Source: Mycolicibacterium sp. HK-90 (GTDB lineage: Bacteria; Actinomycetota; Actinomycetes; Mycobacteriales; Mycobacteriaceae). From it: 64,000 nt of DNA. Numbering within the stretch: position 1 is the stretch's first letter; every line of letters begins with the position of its first letter. The position numbers were made by a program, and so were the translations under genes. Positions 18,844 to 27,932 of this stretch are shown here, one piece after another. Under the pieces are notes generated by a model that saw only the letters and a program-made list of their open reading frames with translations, searched no databases and was not told where the DNA came from. The stretch is from positions 620,001 through 684,000 of the forward strand of contig NZ_CP129613.1 in assembly GCF_030486405.1 (NCBI RefSeq). Reading direction: 5' to 3'.

Positions 18844-19272
18844 GTGTTCCGGTTGCTCAAGCAAGCGTGGATACCGCTCACGTTGGTGGTGGTCGTCGCT
18901 CTTGGCGCGTACGCAATCCTTCGGATTCGCGAGTCCAATCACCACGAGCCGAGGGCGGCGGATGGCTCCGGCATCACCGCGAACTTCAACCCCAAGCACA
19001 TCACGTATGAGGTCACCGGTTCCGGTGGGACGGCGAATCTCAACTACCTCGATGAGAACGGTCAGCCGCATCTCATCGAAAATGCCCCGCTACCTTGGTC
19101 GTTCACGATTGTGACGACGCTGCCCTCGATGTCGGCCAACATCATGGCCCAGGGAGATCGCAACGTCAGCGATCTTCGGTGCCGGGTGACGGTCGACGGC
19201 GACGTCCGCGACGACCGGGCGAGTTCCGACACCGTCAAACCGTTCATCTACTGCTTGGTGAAATCCGTATGA
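18844..19272 (+). CDS. MmpS family membrane protein
   Basis: A 142-residue accessory protein of an RND-type lipid or drug exporter. One N-terminal membrane anchor (residues about 9-27, LTLVVVVALGAYAIL) is followed by a periplasmic domain with the MmpS features ITYEVTGSGGTANLNYLDENG and a C-terminal CLV segment. GTG start after GGGGAGG. The stop overlaps the mmpL start (ATGA). MmpS proteins work with their cognate MmpL in exporting siderophores, glycopeptidolipids or drugs; the cargo here cannot be read from the sequence. Confidence 0.93.
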   Translation: MFRLLKQAWIPLTLVVVVALGAYAILRIRESNHHEPRAADGSGITANFNPKHITYEVTGSGGTANLNYLDENGQPHLIENAPLPWSFTIVTTLPSMSANIMAQGDRNVSDLRCRVTVDGDVRDDRASSDTVKPFIYCLVKSV

Positions 19273-22157
19273 GCAACGCGCACTCGAAGCCACACCGGCC
19301 GTTCATCGGCCACATGGTCCGGATCTTCTCGCTGCCGATCATCATCTTCTGGGTGCTCGTGGTCGTCGCACTGGGCGCACTCGTCCCGTCACTCGACGAA
19401 GTCGCCGAAATGCGACAGGTGCCGTTGAGCCCGACGAACTCGCCGTCGTATCAAGGCATGCTGAACATCGGCAAGGTGTTCCAGCAGTACGATTCCGACT
19501 CTTCGGCGATGGTCGTTCTGGAGGGCGAGGACAAACTCGGCGACGAAGCACACAAGTACTACGACGAGATCATCGACAAGCTCGAGGCCGATCACGAGCA
19601 TGTGCAGAACATCCAGGACTTCTGGAGCGATCCGCTGACAGCGGCGGGCTCACAGAGCGTCGACGGCAAGTCCGCCTACGTGCAGCTCTTTCTCAACGGT
19701 TCCCAGGGCACCAGCGCCAGCCACGAGTCGGTGGCCGCGGTGCGTGACATCGTCGCCTCGGTGCCCGCACCGCCCGGGATCAAGGCCCACGTCGCCGGAA
19801 ACACCGTGCTCAATGCCGACACCCAGGTGGCCGGCCACCAGAGCATGGGGACGATGGAGCTGGTGTCGGTCGCAGTCATCATCGTGATGCTGCTGTTCAT
19901 CTACCGGTCCATCGTGACGATGCTGGTGTCGATGGTCATCATCGGTCTGGAACTGTTTGCCGCACAAGGTGTTACCGCAGCAGCCGGTTACGTGAACATC
20001 ATCGGCCTGACCCCGTACGCCGTCAGCATGGTGACCATGCTGTCTCTGGCCGCGGGCACGGATTACGTGATCTTCCTTCTCGGCCGATATCACGAGGAAC
20101 GATCGAAGGGCCTGGACAAAGAGGACGCGTTCTACGTCGCCTATCACGGTGTCTCACACGTCATCCTGGGTTCCGGTTTGACCATCGCCGGCGCATGCAT
20201 GTGCCTCACCATGACCACGCTGCCGTATTTCCAGACCATGGGTCTGCCGTGTGCCATCGCGATTCTGGTGATCATCGCCGCCGCGCTGACGCTGGCCCCG
20301 GCAGTGTTGACCGTCGCGTCGAAGTTCGGTCTGCTGGATCCCAAGCGCGAGCTGTCCACCAAGGGCTGGCGCAAGGTCGGCACGTCCGTGGTGCGCTGGC
20401 CGATCCCGATCATCTTTGTCACCAGCCTGATCGCCGTCATCGGCTTCGTCAGCCTGATGACTTATGTGCCGCAGTACAACGACCAGAAGTTCACCCCGGC
20501 CGATATGCCGGCCAACCTCGCCATGGGCGTCGCCGACCGGCACTTCTCCCAGGCTCGGATGAACCCGGAGCTGTTGATGCTCGAGGCCGACCATGACCTG
20601 CGGAACCCGGCGGACATGCTCGTCATCGACCGCGTCGCCAAAGGCGTGGTCCACATGCGCGGCATCGAGCGGGTGCAGACCATCACCCGGCCGTTGGGCT
20701 CGCCCATCGAGCACAGCTCCATTCCGTTCCTGCTCGGCGCGCAGAACGCCGGCACACTGCAGGGCGCGAAGTTCAACAACGACAACTCGGCACAGATGCT
20801 CGAGCAGGCCGACGAGATGAGCCGGACCGTCGCCAGCATGGAACGCATGTACACCCTCATGTCGGAGCTGACGGCGACCACACACAGCATGGTCGGCCGG
20901 ACCCATGAGATGGTGGAAGCCACCAAGGAGATGCGGGACAACCTGGCCGATTTCGATGATTTCTTCCGGCCGCTGCGCAATTACCTGTACTGGGAACCGC
21001 ACTGCTTCGACATCCCGATCTGCCAGTCGTTGCGGTCGATCTTCGACACCCTGGACGGCATCGACAAGCTCACCGATGAAATGCAGGGTCTGACAATCGA
21101 TATGGACCGCATGGATCAGTTGATGCCGCAGATGTTGCCGGTATTGAGGACGACCATCGACTCCATGTCGCGCATGCGCGACTTCATGATCGCGACCCAC
21201 AGCACCATGGCCGGAACCCAGGCGCAGCAGCAGGAACTGGCCAAGGGGGCCACCGAGATCGGTCTGTACTTCGATCAGGCCAAGAACGACGACTTCTTCT
21301 ACCTACCGCCGGATGTATTCCAAAATCCGGACTTTGAACGTGGCCTCAAGATGTTCGTGTCGCCGGATGGCAAGGCCGTCCGCTACATCATCACCCACCA
21401 GGGTGACCCGGCGTCGGTGGAGGGCATCGCTCACGTACGCGACCTCAAAGATGTTGTCGCCGACGCGGTCAAGGGCACACCGCTGGCCAATGCGAAGGTT
21501 TCGCTGGCCGGTACCGCGTCCATGTACGCCGATATGCAGGACGGCGTCAAGACGGATTTGATGATCGCGATCATCGCGTCGATGATCCTGATCTTCTCGA
21601 TCATGTTGATCATCACCCGAAGTGTGGTGGCGGCCTTGGTGATCGTCGGCACCGTGGCCGCATCTCTGGGCACCGCATGCGGTTTGTCGGTGCTGCTGTG
21701 GCAGGACATCCTCGGGCTGGGTGTGCAGTGGATCGTGATCCCGCTGTCGATGGTGATCCTGCTGGCGGTGGGCTCGGACTACAACCTGCTGGTGGTTTCC
21801 CGCCTACGGGAGGAGATCCACGCCGGGCTCAACACCGGCATCATCCGCGCCGTGGGGGCCACCGGACGGGTCGTCACCGCGGCCGGGTTGGTGTTCGCCT
21901 TCACAATGGCTTCGATGATCGTCAGCGACCTGCGGGTGATCGGGCAGCTGGGCACCACGATCGGTATCGGCCTGATCGTCGACACGCTGATCGTCCGGTC
22001 CTTCATGACCCCGTCGATCGCCGCGGCACTGGGCCGCTGGTTCTGGTGGCCGCTCAACACCTTCGAGATCACCAGGCAGGGCCGCCTCGATCGCCAACGG
22101 AAAGCGGCAGGCCGCGACGATGACACCACAGCACCCATGCCCACCACTACGGTGTGA
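19269..22157 (+). CDS. MmpL family RND transporter
   Basis: A 962-residue inner-membrane transporter. An N-terminal helix precedes a large periplasmic domain, then five helices, a second periplasmic domain with a long coiled-coil-like insertion (about 510-660, rich in Met and Asp), and five further helices. The two Asp-Tyr pairs used for proton relay are visible in AAGTDYVIFLLGRYHEE and AVGSDYNLLVVSRLREE. It is energised by proton motive force and exports a lipid or small molecule with MmpS. The coiled-coil insertion is typical of the MmpL4/MmpL5 group, which handles siderophores and drugs. Start by ATGA overlap with mmpS. Confidence 0.93.
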   Translation: MSNAHSKPHRPFIGHMVRIFSLPIIIFWVLVVVALGALVPSLDEVAEMRQVPLSPTNSPSYQGMLNIGKVFQQYDSDSSAMVVLEGEDKLGDEAHKYYDEIIDKLEADHEHVQNIQDFWSDPLTAAGSQSVDGKSAYVQLFLNGSQGTSASHESVAAVRDIVASVPAPPGIKAHVAGNTVLNADTQVAGHQSMGTMELVSVAVIIVMLLFIYRSIVTMLVSMVIIGLELFAAQGVTAAAGYVNIIGLTPYAVSMVTMLSLAAGTDYVIFLLGRYHEERSKGLDKEDAFYVAYHGVSHVILGSGLTIAGACMCLTMTTLPYFQTMGLPCAIAILVIIAAALTLAPAVLTVASKFGLLDPKRELSTKGWRKVGTSVVRWPIPIIFVTSLIAVIGFVSLMTYVPQYNDQKFTPADMPANLAMGVADRHFSQARMNPELLMLEADHDLRNPADMLVIDRVAKGVVHMRGIERVQTITRPLGSPIEHSSIPFLLGAQNAGTLQGAKFNNDNSAQMLEQADEMSRTVASMERMYTLMSELTATTHSMVGRTHEMVEATKEMRDNLADFDDFFRPLRNYLYWEPHCFDIPICQSLRSIFDTLDGIDKLTDEMQGLTIDMDRMDQLMPQMLPVLRTTIDSMSRMRDFMIATHSTMAGTQAQQQELAKGATEIGLYFDQAKNDDFFYLPPDVFQNPDFERGLKMFVSPDGKAVRYIITHQGDPASVEGIAHVRDLKDVVADAVKGTPLANAKVSLAGTASMYADMQDGVKTDLMIAIIASMILIFSIMLIITRSVVAALVIVGTVAASLGTACGLSVLLWQDILGLGVQWIVIPLSMVILLAVGSDYNLLVVSRLREEIHAGLNTGIIRAVGATGRVVTAAGLVFAFTMASMIVSDLRVIGQLGTTIGIGLIVDTLIVRSFMTPSIAAALGRWFWWPLNTFEITRQGRLDRQRKAAGRDDDTTAPMPTTTV

Positions 22158-22795
22158 CCATGGTGACGGGCCGCGAGTATCCGCCGGACGCAGAGTCAAA
22201 GCTGCGCCGGCGCACCGACGGTCGGCTGGACCGAACACGTGACGCGGCCATCCTCGACGCAGCACTGGCCGCCCTGGCGGAGAACGGCTACGTCAACACC
22301 AACATGAACGACATCGCTGCGCGAGCCGGTGTCGGGAAAGCCGCGATCTACCGGCGCTGGTCGTCGAAAGCAGCGCTGATCACCGATGCGCTCGTGTACT
22401 GGCGGCCCGACCTGCTGGACGATGACGCGCCCGACACCGGCAGCCTGGAAGGCGATCTCGACGAACTCGTGCGTCGGGCAGTGCGCAACGACGAGGAGCA
22501 CTTCTCCTACGACCTGGTGCTGCGGGCCGCCGTCGAGGCCACCCACGATCCGCATCTCGCCTCGGCCCTCGACGATCTGATGCTGCTCAAGGGTAGACGC
22601 GTGGTGACGGCCATCCTGCAACAGGCCACGGCTCGCGGTGAGTTGGCCGCCGATCGGGATTGGTCGCTGGTTGCCGACGTGATGACCGGGATGTGCCTGA
22701 TGCGGGTGATCAGCGGGCAGAACATCGATGCGAAGTTCATCCGAGACGTCATCGACACGCTGATCCTGCCTGCGGTGCGTGCATCGAGCGGATGA
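22154..22795 (+). CDS. TetR family regulator, third gene of the mmpS-mmpL operon
   Basis: A 213-residue TetR protein. The DNA-binding region is RDAAILDAALAALAENGYVN and IAARAGVGKAAIYRRWSSKA. The GTG start overlaps the mmpL stop (GTGTGA); an ATG two codons on is an alternative. Being co-transcribed with the exporter, it probably represses the operon through the palindrome at 18783-18804 and is relieved by a cargo molecule. Confidence 0.9.
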   Translation: MTMVTGREYPPDAESKLRRRTDGRLDRTRDAAILDAALAALAENGYVNTNMNDIAARAGVGKAAIYRRWSSKAALITDALVYWRPDLLDDDAPDTGSLEGDLDELVRRAVRNDEEHFSYDLVLRAAVEATHDPHLASALDDLMLLKGRRVVTAILQQATARGELAADRDWSLVADVMTGMCLMRVISGQNIDAKFIRDVIDTLILPAVRASSG

Positions 22796-22974
22796 GGTGC
22801 GGTCAGCGACGACGCCACCGCCTGGTCGGTGTAGATTTATGGGTGGACTGGATGCATCAGCAGGTCAGCCACGTTTCACAGTTGGCACCTGCGATGTCCG
22901 CGGTCAGCCGGTGATTAACCGTCGCTTGCTTTCAACTATTTGTGCGGTCGTTCCGCACCTTTCAAGGACACTCA

Positions 22975-23115
22975 ATGGAATCGTCCGTACTGTTCTCCCA
23001 CACCGAGCAGCAGGAGTCGACGCCGACTCCGGATAGTTCGACAGAACCGACGGCGGGGCCGGATTTCTCGGATCGGCCGATCCCGCCGCCTCCCTCCGAC
23101 AGTCCGTCGTCATGA
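22975..23115 (+). CDS. Small acidic Pro/Ser-rich protein (46 residues) coupled to DUF5994 gene
   Basis: An ATG at 22975, 6 nt after the AAGGACA ribosome-binding-like sequence, opens a 46-codon frame that ends with an ATGA overlap on the DUF5994 start. The protein is acidic and rich in Pro, Ser and Thr (for example PTPDSSTEPTAGPDF), so it is probably disordered. I recognise no family. The ribosome site and exact overlap support real translation, perhaps mainly to couple translation of the next gene. Confidence 0.55.
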   Translation: MESSVLFSHTEQQESTPTPDSSTEPTAGPDFSDRPIPPPPSDSPSS

Positions 23116-23603
23116 ACGGCCTGACCGGGACGCGGCGACTGGCCAGCCCGGTCCGGCTCACCCTCGGTAAACAATCGGGTACCGATATTGATGGTGCGTG
23201 GTGGCCGCACACCGCTTCGGTGGCCGGTGAGCTACCGGAACTCGTTGGCGCCCTTCATCGATCGCTCGGTGAAGTCGTCGACATCCGCATCAACTGGTCA
23301 GCCGCCGAGGCGCAACTGGATCTGAACTCGATCGTGACCGGCAATCGCTGGCCGTCGGCGGCACCGGCGAGCCGGCCCCGCTTGATGGCGGTGGCCGGCC
23401 GGCACGAGTGCGTGAAACTCCTTGTTATCCCGTGCAAGACATCGATCGCGCTCGGGGCGCTGGTGATGCGTTGCGCGGCCGGGATGCCCGTGGCCGAGAC
23501 AGTGCGTCGCACACCGCTGTTCGAGACCGCGGAATGTGTGCTGCGGGTGGCGCAGACCGAGTCCGCCAGCTGGTCGGGGCGTATGCGGGACACACCGGTG
23601 TGA
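23112..23603 (+). CDS. DUF5994 family protein
   Basis: A 163-residue protein with RLTLGKQSGTDIDGAWWPHT followed by ELPELVGAL, the signature of the actinobacterial DUF5994 family, which is common in multiple copies in mycobacteria. Function is unknown. Two cysteines occur in the second half (HECVKLLVIPCKTS). It is translated from an ATGA overlap with the 46-codon frame and is followed by a strong hairpin. Confidence 0.8.
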   Translation: MNGLTGTRRLASPVRLTLGKQSGTDIDGAWWPHTASVAGELPELVGALHRSLGEVVDIRINWSAAEAQLDLNSIVTGNRWPSAAPASRPRLMAVAGRHECVKLLVIPCKTSIALGALVMRCAAGMPVAETVRRTPLFETAECVLRVAQTESASWSGRMRDTPV

Positions 23604-23611
23604 AACAGAAA

Positions 23612-23642
23612 CAGGCTGGTACGGAACCTCCGTACCAGCCTG
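23612..23642. terminator. Bidirectional hairpin terminator between DUF5994 and cspA
   Basis: The arms CAGGCTGGTACGGA (23612-23625) and TCCGTACCAGCCTG (23629-23642) are a perfect 14-bp stem with a 3-nt loop. On the minus strand the stem is followed by TTTCTGTTT, so it is a good intrinsic terminator for cspA, and it also ends the rightward DUF5994 transcript. Confidence 0.8.
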
Positions 23643-23661
23643 TCATCAGGTCTTGGAGCGG

Positions 23662-23865
23662 TTAGACCGCAGTAACTCCTACAGCCTGGGGGCCCTTGGC
23701 GCCCTGGGTGATCTCGAATTCGACCCGCTGGTTCTCTTCCAGCGACCGAAATCCGCCTCCGGTGATCTCGGAGTAGTGAACGAAGACGTCGGGGGCGCCG
23801 CCGTCAGGAGCGATGAAGCCGAAGCCCTTTTCGCCGTTGAACCATTTCACAGTTCCCTGTGCCAT
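23662..23865 (-). CDS. cspA: Cold-shock domain protein
   Basis: A 67-residue cold-shock protein. The two RNA-binding motifs are present: KGFGFI (RNP1) and VFVHYSEI (RNP2 region), with the usual start [15 protein letters not shown]. It binds single-stranded nucleic acid and melts RNA structure; actinobacterial CspA is abundant also without cold. The gene is monocistronic, and 290 bp of A/T-richer DNA precedes it, including an inverted repeat GGACGT-N7-ACGTCC at 23892-23910 that may fold in the 5' leader. Confidence 0.95.
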   Translation of the reverse strand: MAQGTVKWFNGEKGFGFIAPDGGAPDVFVHYSEITGGGFRSLEENQRVEFEITQGAKGPQAVGVTAV

Positions 23866-24155
23866 ATCTTGCTTCTCTCATTGTTCAATCCGGACGTACG
23901 AATCACGTCCAAGACCAGTATGGCACGTCGAAACCCATTGACCTAAAAAGTATTTGTCCGGTGAATCTGTTCCACACGATATTCGTGCCGACCGACGACG
24001 CACCGCCGACACTGTCCCCCGGGGCGAACGGGCGAGGTCAAATCAGCCGTGTGGCAGTTGATTTCAACACGCCGAGCATGCCGATTCACCCCTTGCGCCG
24101 TGGGGTGTTTGAACGGGGCGATACCGGCCCCGGTGACGGGTCTGCGTAGGTGCCT

Positions 24156-25133
24156 TCAGTGGCCCGATTCGGGTGCGTCTTCCTTGTTCTTCTTGCCGAA
24201 CGGCAGCACGTGCATGATGCCCACCACCACGGTGCCGACCACCAGACCGATGACGGCCGAGACGCCGGTGTTCACCAGCCAGGCCAGCACGCCACCGAAC
24301 CCGCCGCCGACCGCGTGGCGCACCGCCTCCTCGGCGTGGTGGACCAGGCCGTAGAGCGTGTGCCAGCCGAGGGTGTCGGTGCCGACCAGCAGGATGTGCC
24401 CGCCGACCCAGAGCATCGCGACCGTGCCGATGGTCGACAGTGCCGAGAGCAACTTGGGCATCCCGGCCACCAGGCCGCGCCCGATCGCCTGGGACGTGCG
24501 CGACGAGCGCTGGGCCATCAGCAGGCCGATGTCGTCCATCTTCACGATGCCGGCCACCACGCCGTACACCGCGGCGGTGATCACCAGCGCGACGACCACC
24601 AGGATGATCAGCCGTGGCACGAAAGCCTGGTGGGCCACCTCGTTGAGCGCGATCACCATGATCTCGGCCGACAGGATGAAGTCGGTGCGGATCGCGCCGG
24701 TCACCATGAATTTCTCGGCGTCGACGCCGGCGGCGGCGGTGAGCTCGCCGTGCGCCCCGCCACCGTGTCCGTCGTGGCCCATGAAACGGCCCCAGACCTT
24801 CTCGGCACCCTCGTAACAGAGGTAGGTGGCGCCCAGCATCAGGATCGGGGTCAGCAACCACGGGGCGAACTGGCTGAGCAGCAGCGCCGCGGGGAGGATG
24901 AACACGAGCTTGTTGCGCAGCGATCCGATGGCGATGCGCTTGATCACGGGCAGTTCGCGGTCGGCGGTGAGGCCGTGCACGTACTGCGGCGTCACGGCGG
25001 TGTCATCGATCACCACGCCGGCGGCCTTGGCCGTCGCCTTACCGGTGGCGGCGCCGATGTCGTCGATCGAGGCCGCCGCCAGCCGGGCCAGCGCGGCAAC
25101 ATCGTCGAGCAAACCGAACAAGCCGGCGCTCAT
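24156..25133 (-). CDS. DUF808 family membrane protein
   Basis: A 325-residue protein of the DUF808 (YedI-like) family. The N-terminus GLFGLLDDVAALARLAAASIDD is the family signature, followed by DDTAVTPQYVHGL and several membrane segments (for example KLVFILPAALLLS and LIILVVVALVITAAVYGVV). A His/Gly-rich loop (GHDGHGGGAHGE) at about 127-138 lies between them. Function is unknown. The start is the ATG at 25133 with GAGAG upstream. It is 106 bp downstream of the MarR gene on the same strand. Confidence 0.85.
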   Translation of the reverse strand: MSAGLFGLLDDVAALARLAAASIDDIGAATGKATAKAAGVVIDDTAVTPQYVHGLTADRELPVIKRIAIGSLRNKLVFILPAALLLSQFAPWLLTPILMLGATYLCYEGAEKVWGRFMGHDGHGGGAHGELTAAAGVDAEKFMVTGAIRTDFILSAEIMVIALNEVAHQAFVPRLIILVVVALVITAAVYGVVAGIVKMDDIGLLMAQRSSRTSQAIGRGLVAGMPKLLSALSTIGTVAMLWVGGHILLVGTDTLGWHTLYGLVHHAEEAVRHAVGGGFGGVLAWLVNTGVSAVIGLVVGTVVVGIMHVLPFGKKNKEDAPESGH

Positions 25134-25239
25134 CGTTGTTTTCTCTCTTCGCGCAAGCGGCTCATCGGCGCAATCATCCCCATGGATGTGAAGGTTACCG
25201 GCCGGACGCGGTACTCGGCGCCGGCAGTGGGTCACACCG

Positions 25240-25725
25240 TCAGGTCGGCCCGGCGGCGGGTGTTTCGGGCCCGCCCGAGGCGGCCGCGGCGGCGCGTTGC
25301 AACAGCGTGTGGAGGGTGTCGCGGTCGTCGGCGGTGAGGGTGGAGAACATCCGGTTCTCGATGTCGGCCACCACTGTTTCGACGTCGGCGAGTTTGTCCG
25401 CCCCGGTGTCGGTCAGTGTCACGATGTGGCGGCGCCGGTCTTCGGTGGAGCGCCGGCGTTCGACCAGGCCCATCGATTCGAGTTCGTTGAGCAGGATGAC
25501 GAGGTTGGTCGGCTCGATTCCCAGGGCCTGCGCCAGGTCCGATTGGCTGCGTTCGCCGAAGTCGCGCAGCAAGGTCAGGGCGATCACGTGACGAGGCCGC
25601 AGCCCGAACGGGATGAACTCGGCTTCGGCCTCGGCGCGGATGCGGCGGGCCAGGTAATCCAGCAATGGTCCCGCAAGCTGGGCTTTTGATGTCCGCTTCT
25701 TGCTGGCCGCCACGTCGCCGAGCAT
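25240..25725 (-). CDS. MarR family regulator divergent from azoreductase
   Basis: A 161-residue winged-helix protein: LTLLRDFGERSQSDLAQALG, IEPTNLVILLNELESMGLVE and wing RRRSTEDRRRHIVTLTDTG. The ATG at 25725 is taken as start; a TTG four codons upstream is possible. It is divergent from the azoreductase-like gene with an A/T-rich inverted repeat between them, a common arrangement for quinone- or electrophile-sensing MarR regulators. Confidence 0.87.
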   Translation of the reverse strand: MLGDVAASKKRTSKAQLAGPLLDYLARRIRAEAEAEFIPFGLRPRHVIALTLLRDFGERSQSDLAQALGIEPTNLVILLNELESMGLVERRRSTEDRRRHIVTLTDTGADKLADVETVVADIENRMFSTLTADDRDTLHTLLQRAAAAASGGPETPAAGPT

Positions 25726-25739
25726 ACGGGAATGCAACG

Positions 25740-25780
25740 ATCATCGATATTGTATAAATAATCATCGCAACATTGATGAT
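25740..25780. promoter_or_regulatory. Divergent promoter with imperfect inverted repeat (MarR operator)
   Basis: ATCATCGATATTG (25740-25752) and CAACATTGATGAT (25768-25780) are inverted repeats with 11 of 13 pairs matching. Between them lie TACAAT on the minus strand (25749-25754) and a TATAAA-like box on the plus strand, so a bound MarR dimer would cover both promoters. The stretch is far richer in A/T than its surroundings. Confidence 0.6.
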
Positions 25781-25799
25781 CAACGATTGGATAGCAGAA

Positions 25800-26444
25800 G
25801 TGGCACACCTTCTTCACCTCGACTCGTCGTTTCAGGGAGACGCCTCGGTGAGTCGCCGGTTGACTGCGCTCGCCGTGCGGCGCTGGCAGCTGACCCACCC
25901 CGGCGGCACGGTCACCTACCGTGATCTGGCCGCGGACCCCATTCCGCACCTGGATGCGGCCACCGGGATGGCTCGTCTGGTGCCGGCGGCCCAGCGCACA
26001 CCGGCACAGCACGCGTCGTTCGCGTTGACCGAGCAACTCATCGACGAGATCAAGCGCGCCGACACCGTCCTGCTCGGGTTGCCGCTGTACAACTACGGGC
26101 CTCCGAGCACCGTCAAAGCCTGGGTGGACCACCTGGTCGCCCCAGGACTATCGATCGGCGAGGACGGGACGGGTCTGCTCGCCGACACCGATTTCATCGT
26201 GATCGAAAGCCGTGGGGGCGGATACGGATCCGGTACCCCCAGAGAAGGGTGGGACCACGCCGAAGCCTGGCTGCCGCACGCGGTGTCGCACACGGGTCTT
26301 CAGCCCAGGTTCATCACCGCCGAGCTGACCATGGCCGAGACCAACCCGTCCATGGCAGACCTCAAGCCGTTGGCCCGAGAAAGCCTGCAGCGGGCGACCG
26401 CCGAGATCGAAAACCTCTGGGAAGCTCGCGAAAACGTCGCCTGA
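25800..26444 (+). CDS. azoR: FMN-dependent NADH-azoreductase (AzoR-like quinone reductase)
   Basis: A flavodoxin-fold oxidoreductase of 214 residues from the GTG at 25800, where the protein begins VAHLLHLDSSFQGDASVSRRL, the typical N-terminal FMN-phosphate loop of AzoR. LPLYNYGPPSTVKAWVDHL is the second family motif, and ESRGGGYG the third flavin-contact loop. Such enzymes reduce quinones, azo dyes and nitroaromatics by two electrons. An earlier TTG/ATG start (25773) would lie within the operator. Its divergent MarR neighbour is the likely repressor. Confidence 0.85.
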   Translation: MAHLLHLDSSFQGDASVSRRLTALAVRRWQLTHPGGTVTYRDLAADPIPHLDAATGMARLVPAAQRTPAQHASFALTEQLIDEIKRADTVLLGLPLYNYGPPSTVKAWVDHLVAPGLSIGEDGTGLLADTDFIVIESRGGGYGSGTPREGWDHAEAWLPHAVSHTGLQPRFITAELTMAETNPSMADLKPLARESLQRATAEIENLWEARENVA

Positions 26445-26519
26445 GTTGGCGAATCACCCAGGCGCACCGGTGTCGCACGTGAAAAATGTTGGGGCCCAGT
26501 GTGTTCTGGGGAGGCGGCA

Positions 26520-27932
26520 TCACATGCCGATGAGCGACTCGATCCAGCCTCGGGCGAAGTACAGGATGAAACCGGCGGCGACGATCCACAGCAGCGGGCT
26601 GACCTCGCGGGCCTTGCCCGCGGCCGACCGCAGCACCGCCCAGGCCACGAAACCGACACCGATGCCGTTGGCGATCGAGTAGCTGAACGCCATGGTGGCG
26701 ACGGTGAGGACGACGGGCAGTGCCACCGAGAACTCCGAGAGATCGATGTGACGCAACTGCGACACCATCATCGCGCCGACGATGACCAATGCCGCGGCGG
26801 CCACTTCGGTCGGCACGATCGAGGCCAGCGGGGCGACAAACATGGCGGCCAGGAACAGCGCGCCGGTGATCAGGTTGGCGAAGCCGGTGCGGGCCCCTTC
26901 CTCGATGCCCGCGCCCGATTCGATGAACACGGTGTTCGACGACGCCGACGAAGAGCCACCGACCACCGCGCCGGCACCTTCGACGATCAGTGCCGATTTC
27001 AGTCGCGGAAAATTGCCCTGGGAATCGGACAGTCCGGCCTCTCGCGACAGACCCGTCATCGTGCCCATGGCATCGAAGAAGTTGGCGAACACCAAGGTGA
27101 ACACCAGCATGATCGCGGCCAGCGCTCCGATCCGGCTGAAGCTGCCCATGCTGACCTCGCCGACCAGGGACAGATCGGGCAGCGCGAACGGTGAGCCGGA
27201 CAGGGTGGGTACCGAAAGGCCCCAGCCGCCGGGCTTCTCCTGTGCCGACCCCAGATGCCAGATGGCCTCCACGATCACCGCCACCACGGTGCCGGTGACC
27301 AGACCGATCAGGATGCCGCCGCGCACTTTTCGCGCCACCAGGATGCCGGTGACCAGCAGGGTGAACACGAAGACGACGGTCGGCACGGTGTTGATCGAGC
27401 CGGCCCCGCCGGTGCCGAGCCCGACCGGGGGAGAGGGCAGGCCGGTCGAGCCGACGAATCCGGCGTCCACCACACCGATGAACAGGATGAACAAGCCGAT
27501 GCCGGCGGTGATGGCCAGCTTGAGCTGCATGGGGACCGCGTCGAACACCATGCGGCGGAACCCGCTGGCCGCGAGTGCCACGATGATGAGCCCGTCGATG
27601 ACCACGAGGCCCATGGCCTCGGGCCAGGTGACGCTGCCCACCACGGTGGTGGCCAGGAACGAGTTGATGCCCAATCCGGCGGCGAAGGCGAACGGCAGTC
27701 GCGCGATGACCCCGAACAGGATCGTCATCACGCCCGCGGCCAGGCAGGTGGTGGCCGAGACTTGGGCGAACTCGAGCTTGTTGCCGTCGACGTCGGCCGA
27801 TCCGGACAGGATCACCGGGTTCAGCACGATGATGTAGGCCATCGCGATGAAGGTGACCAGGCCGCCGCGGACCTCGGAGGGGACGGTCGAGCCACGCGCT
27901 GAGATCTCGAAGAAACGATCGAGTCGATTCAT
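26520..27932 (-). CDS. Purine/nucleobase permease, NCS2 (AzgA) type
   Basis: A 470-residue transporter with about 12-14 hydrophobic segments. The N-terminus MNRLDRFFEISARGSTVPSE followed by RGGLVTFIAMAYIIVLNP is the AzgA/PbuG pattern; FFDAMGTMTGLSREAGL and GGSSSASSNTVFIESGAGI form the conserved substrate/ion site. It should import adenine, guanine or hypoxanthine with protons. The start chosen is the ATG at 27932. It stands alone, convergent with azoR, and no purine riboswitch is recognisable upstream. Confidence 0.88.
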   Translation of the reverse strand: MNRLDRFFEISARGSTVPSEVRGGLVTFIAMAYIIVLNPVILSGSADVDGNKLEFAQVSATTCLAAGVMTILFGVIARLPFAFAAGLGINSFLATTVVGSVTWPEAMGLVVIDGLIIVALAASGFRRMVFDAVPMQLKLAITAGIGLFILFIGVVDAGFVGSTGLPSPPVGLGTGGAGSINTVPTVVFVFTLLVTGILVARKVRGGILIGLVTGTVVAVIVEAIWHLGSAQEKPGGWGLSVPTLSGSPFALPDLSLVGEVSMGSFSRIGALAAIMLVFTLVFANFFDAMGTMTGLSREAGLSDSQGNFPRLKSALIVEGAGAVVGGSSSASSNTVFIESGAGIEEGARTGFANLITGALFLAAMFVAPLASIVPTEVAAAALVIVGAMMVSQLRHIDLSEFSVALPVVLTVATMAFSYSIANGIGVGFVAWAVLRSAAGKAREVSPLLWIVAAGFILYFARGWIESLIGM

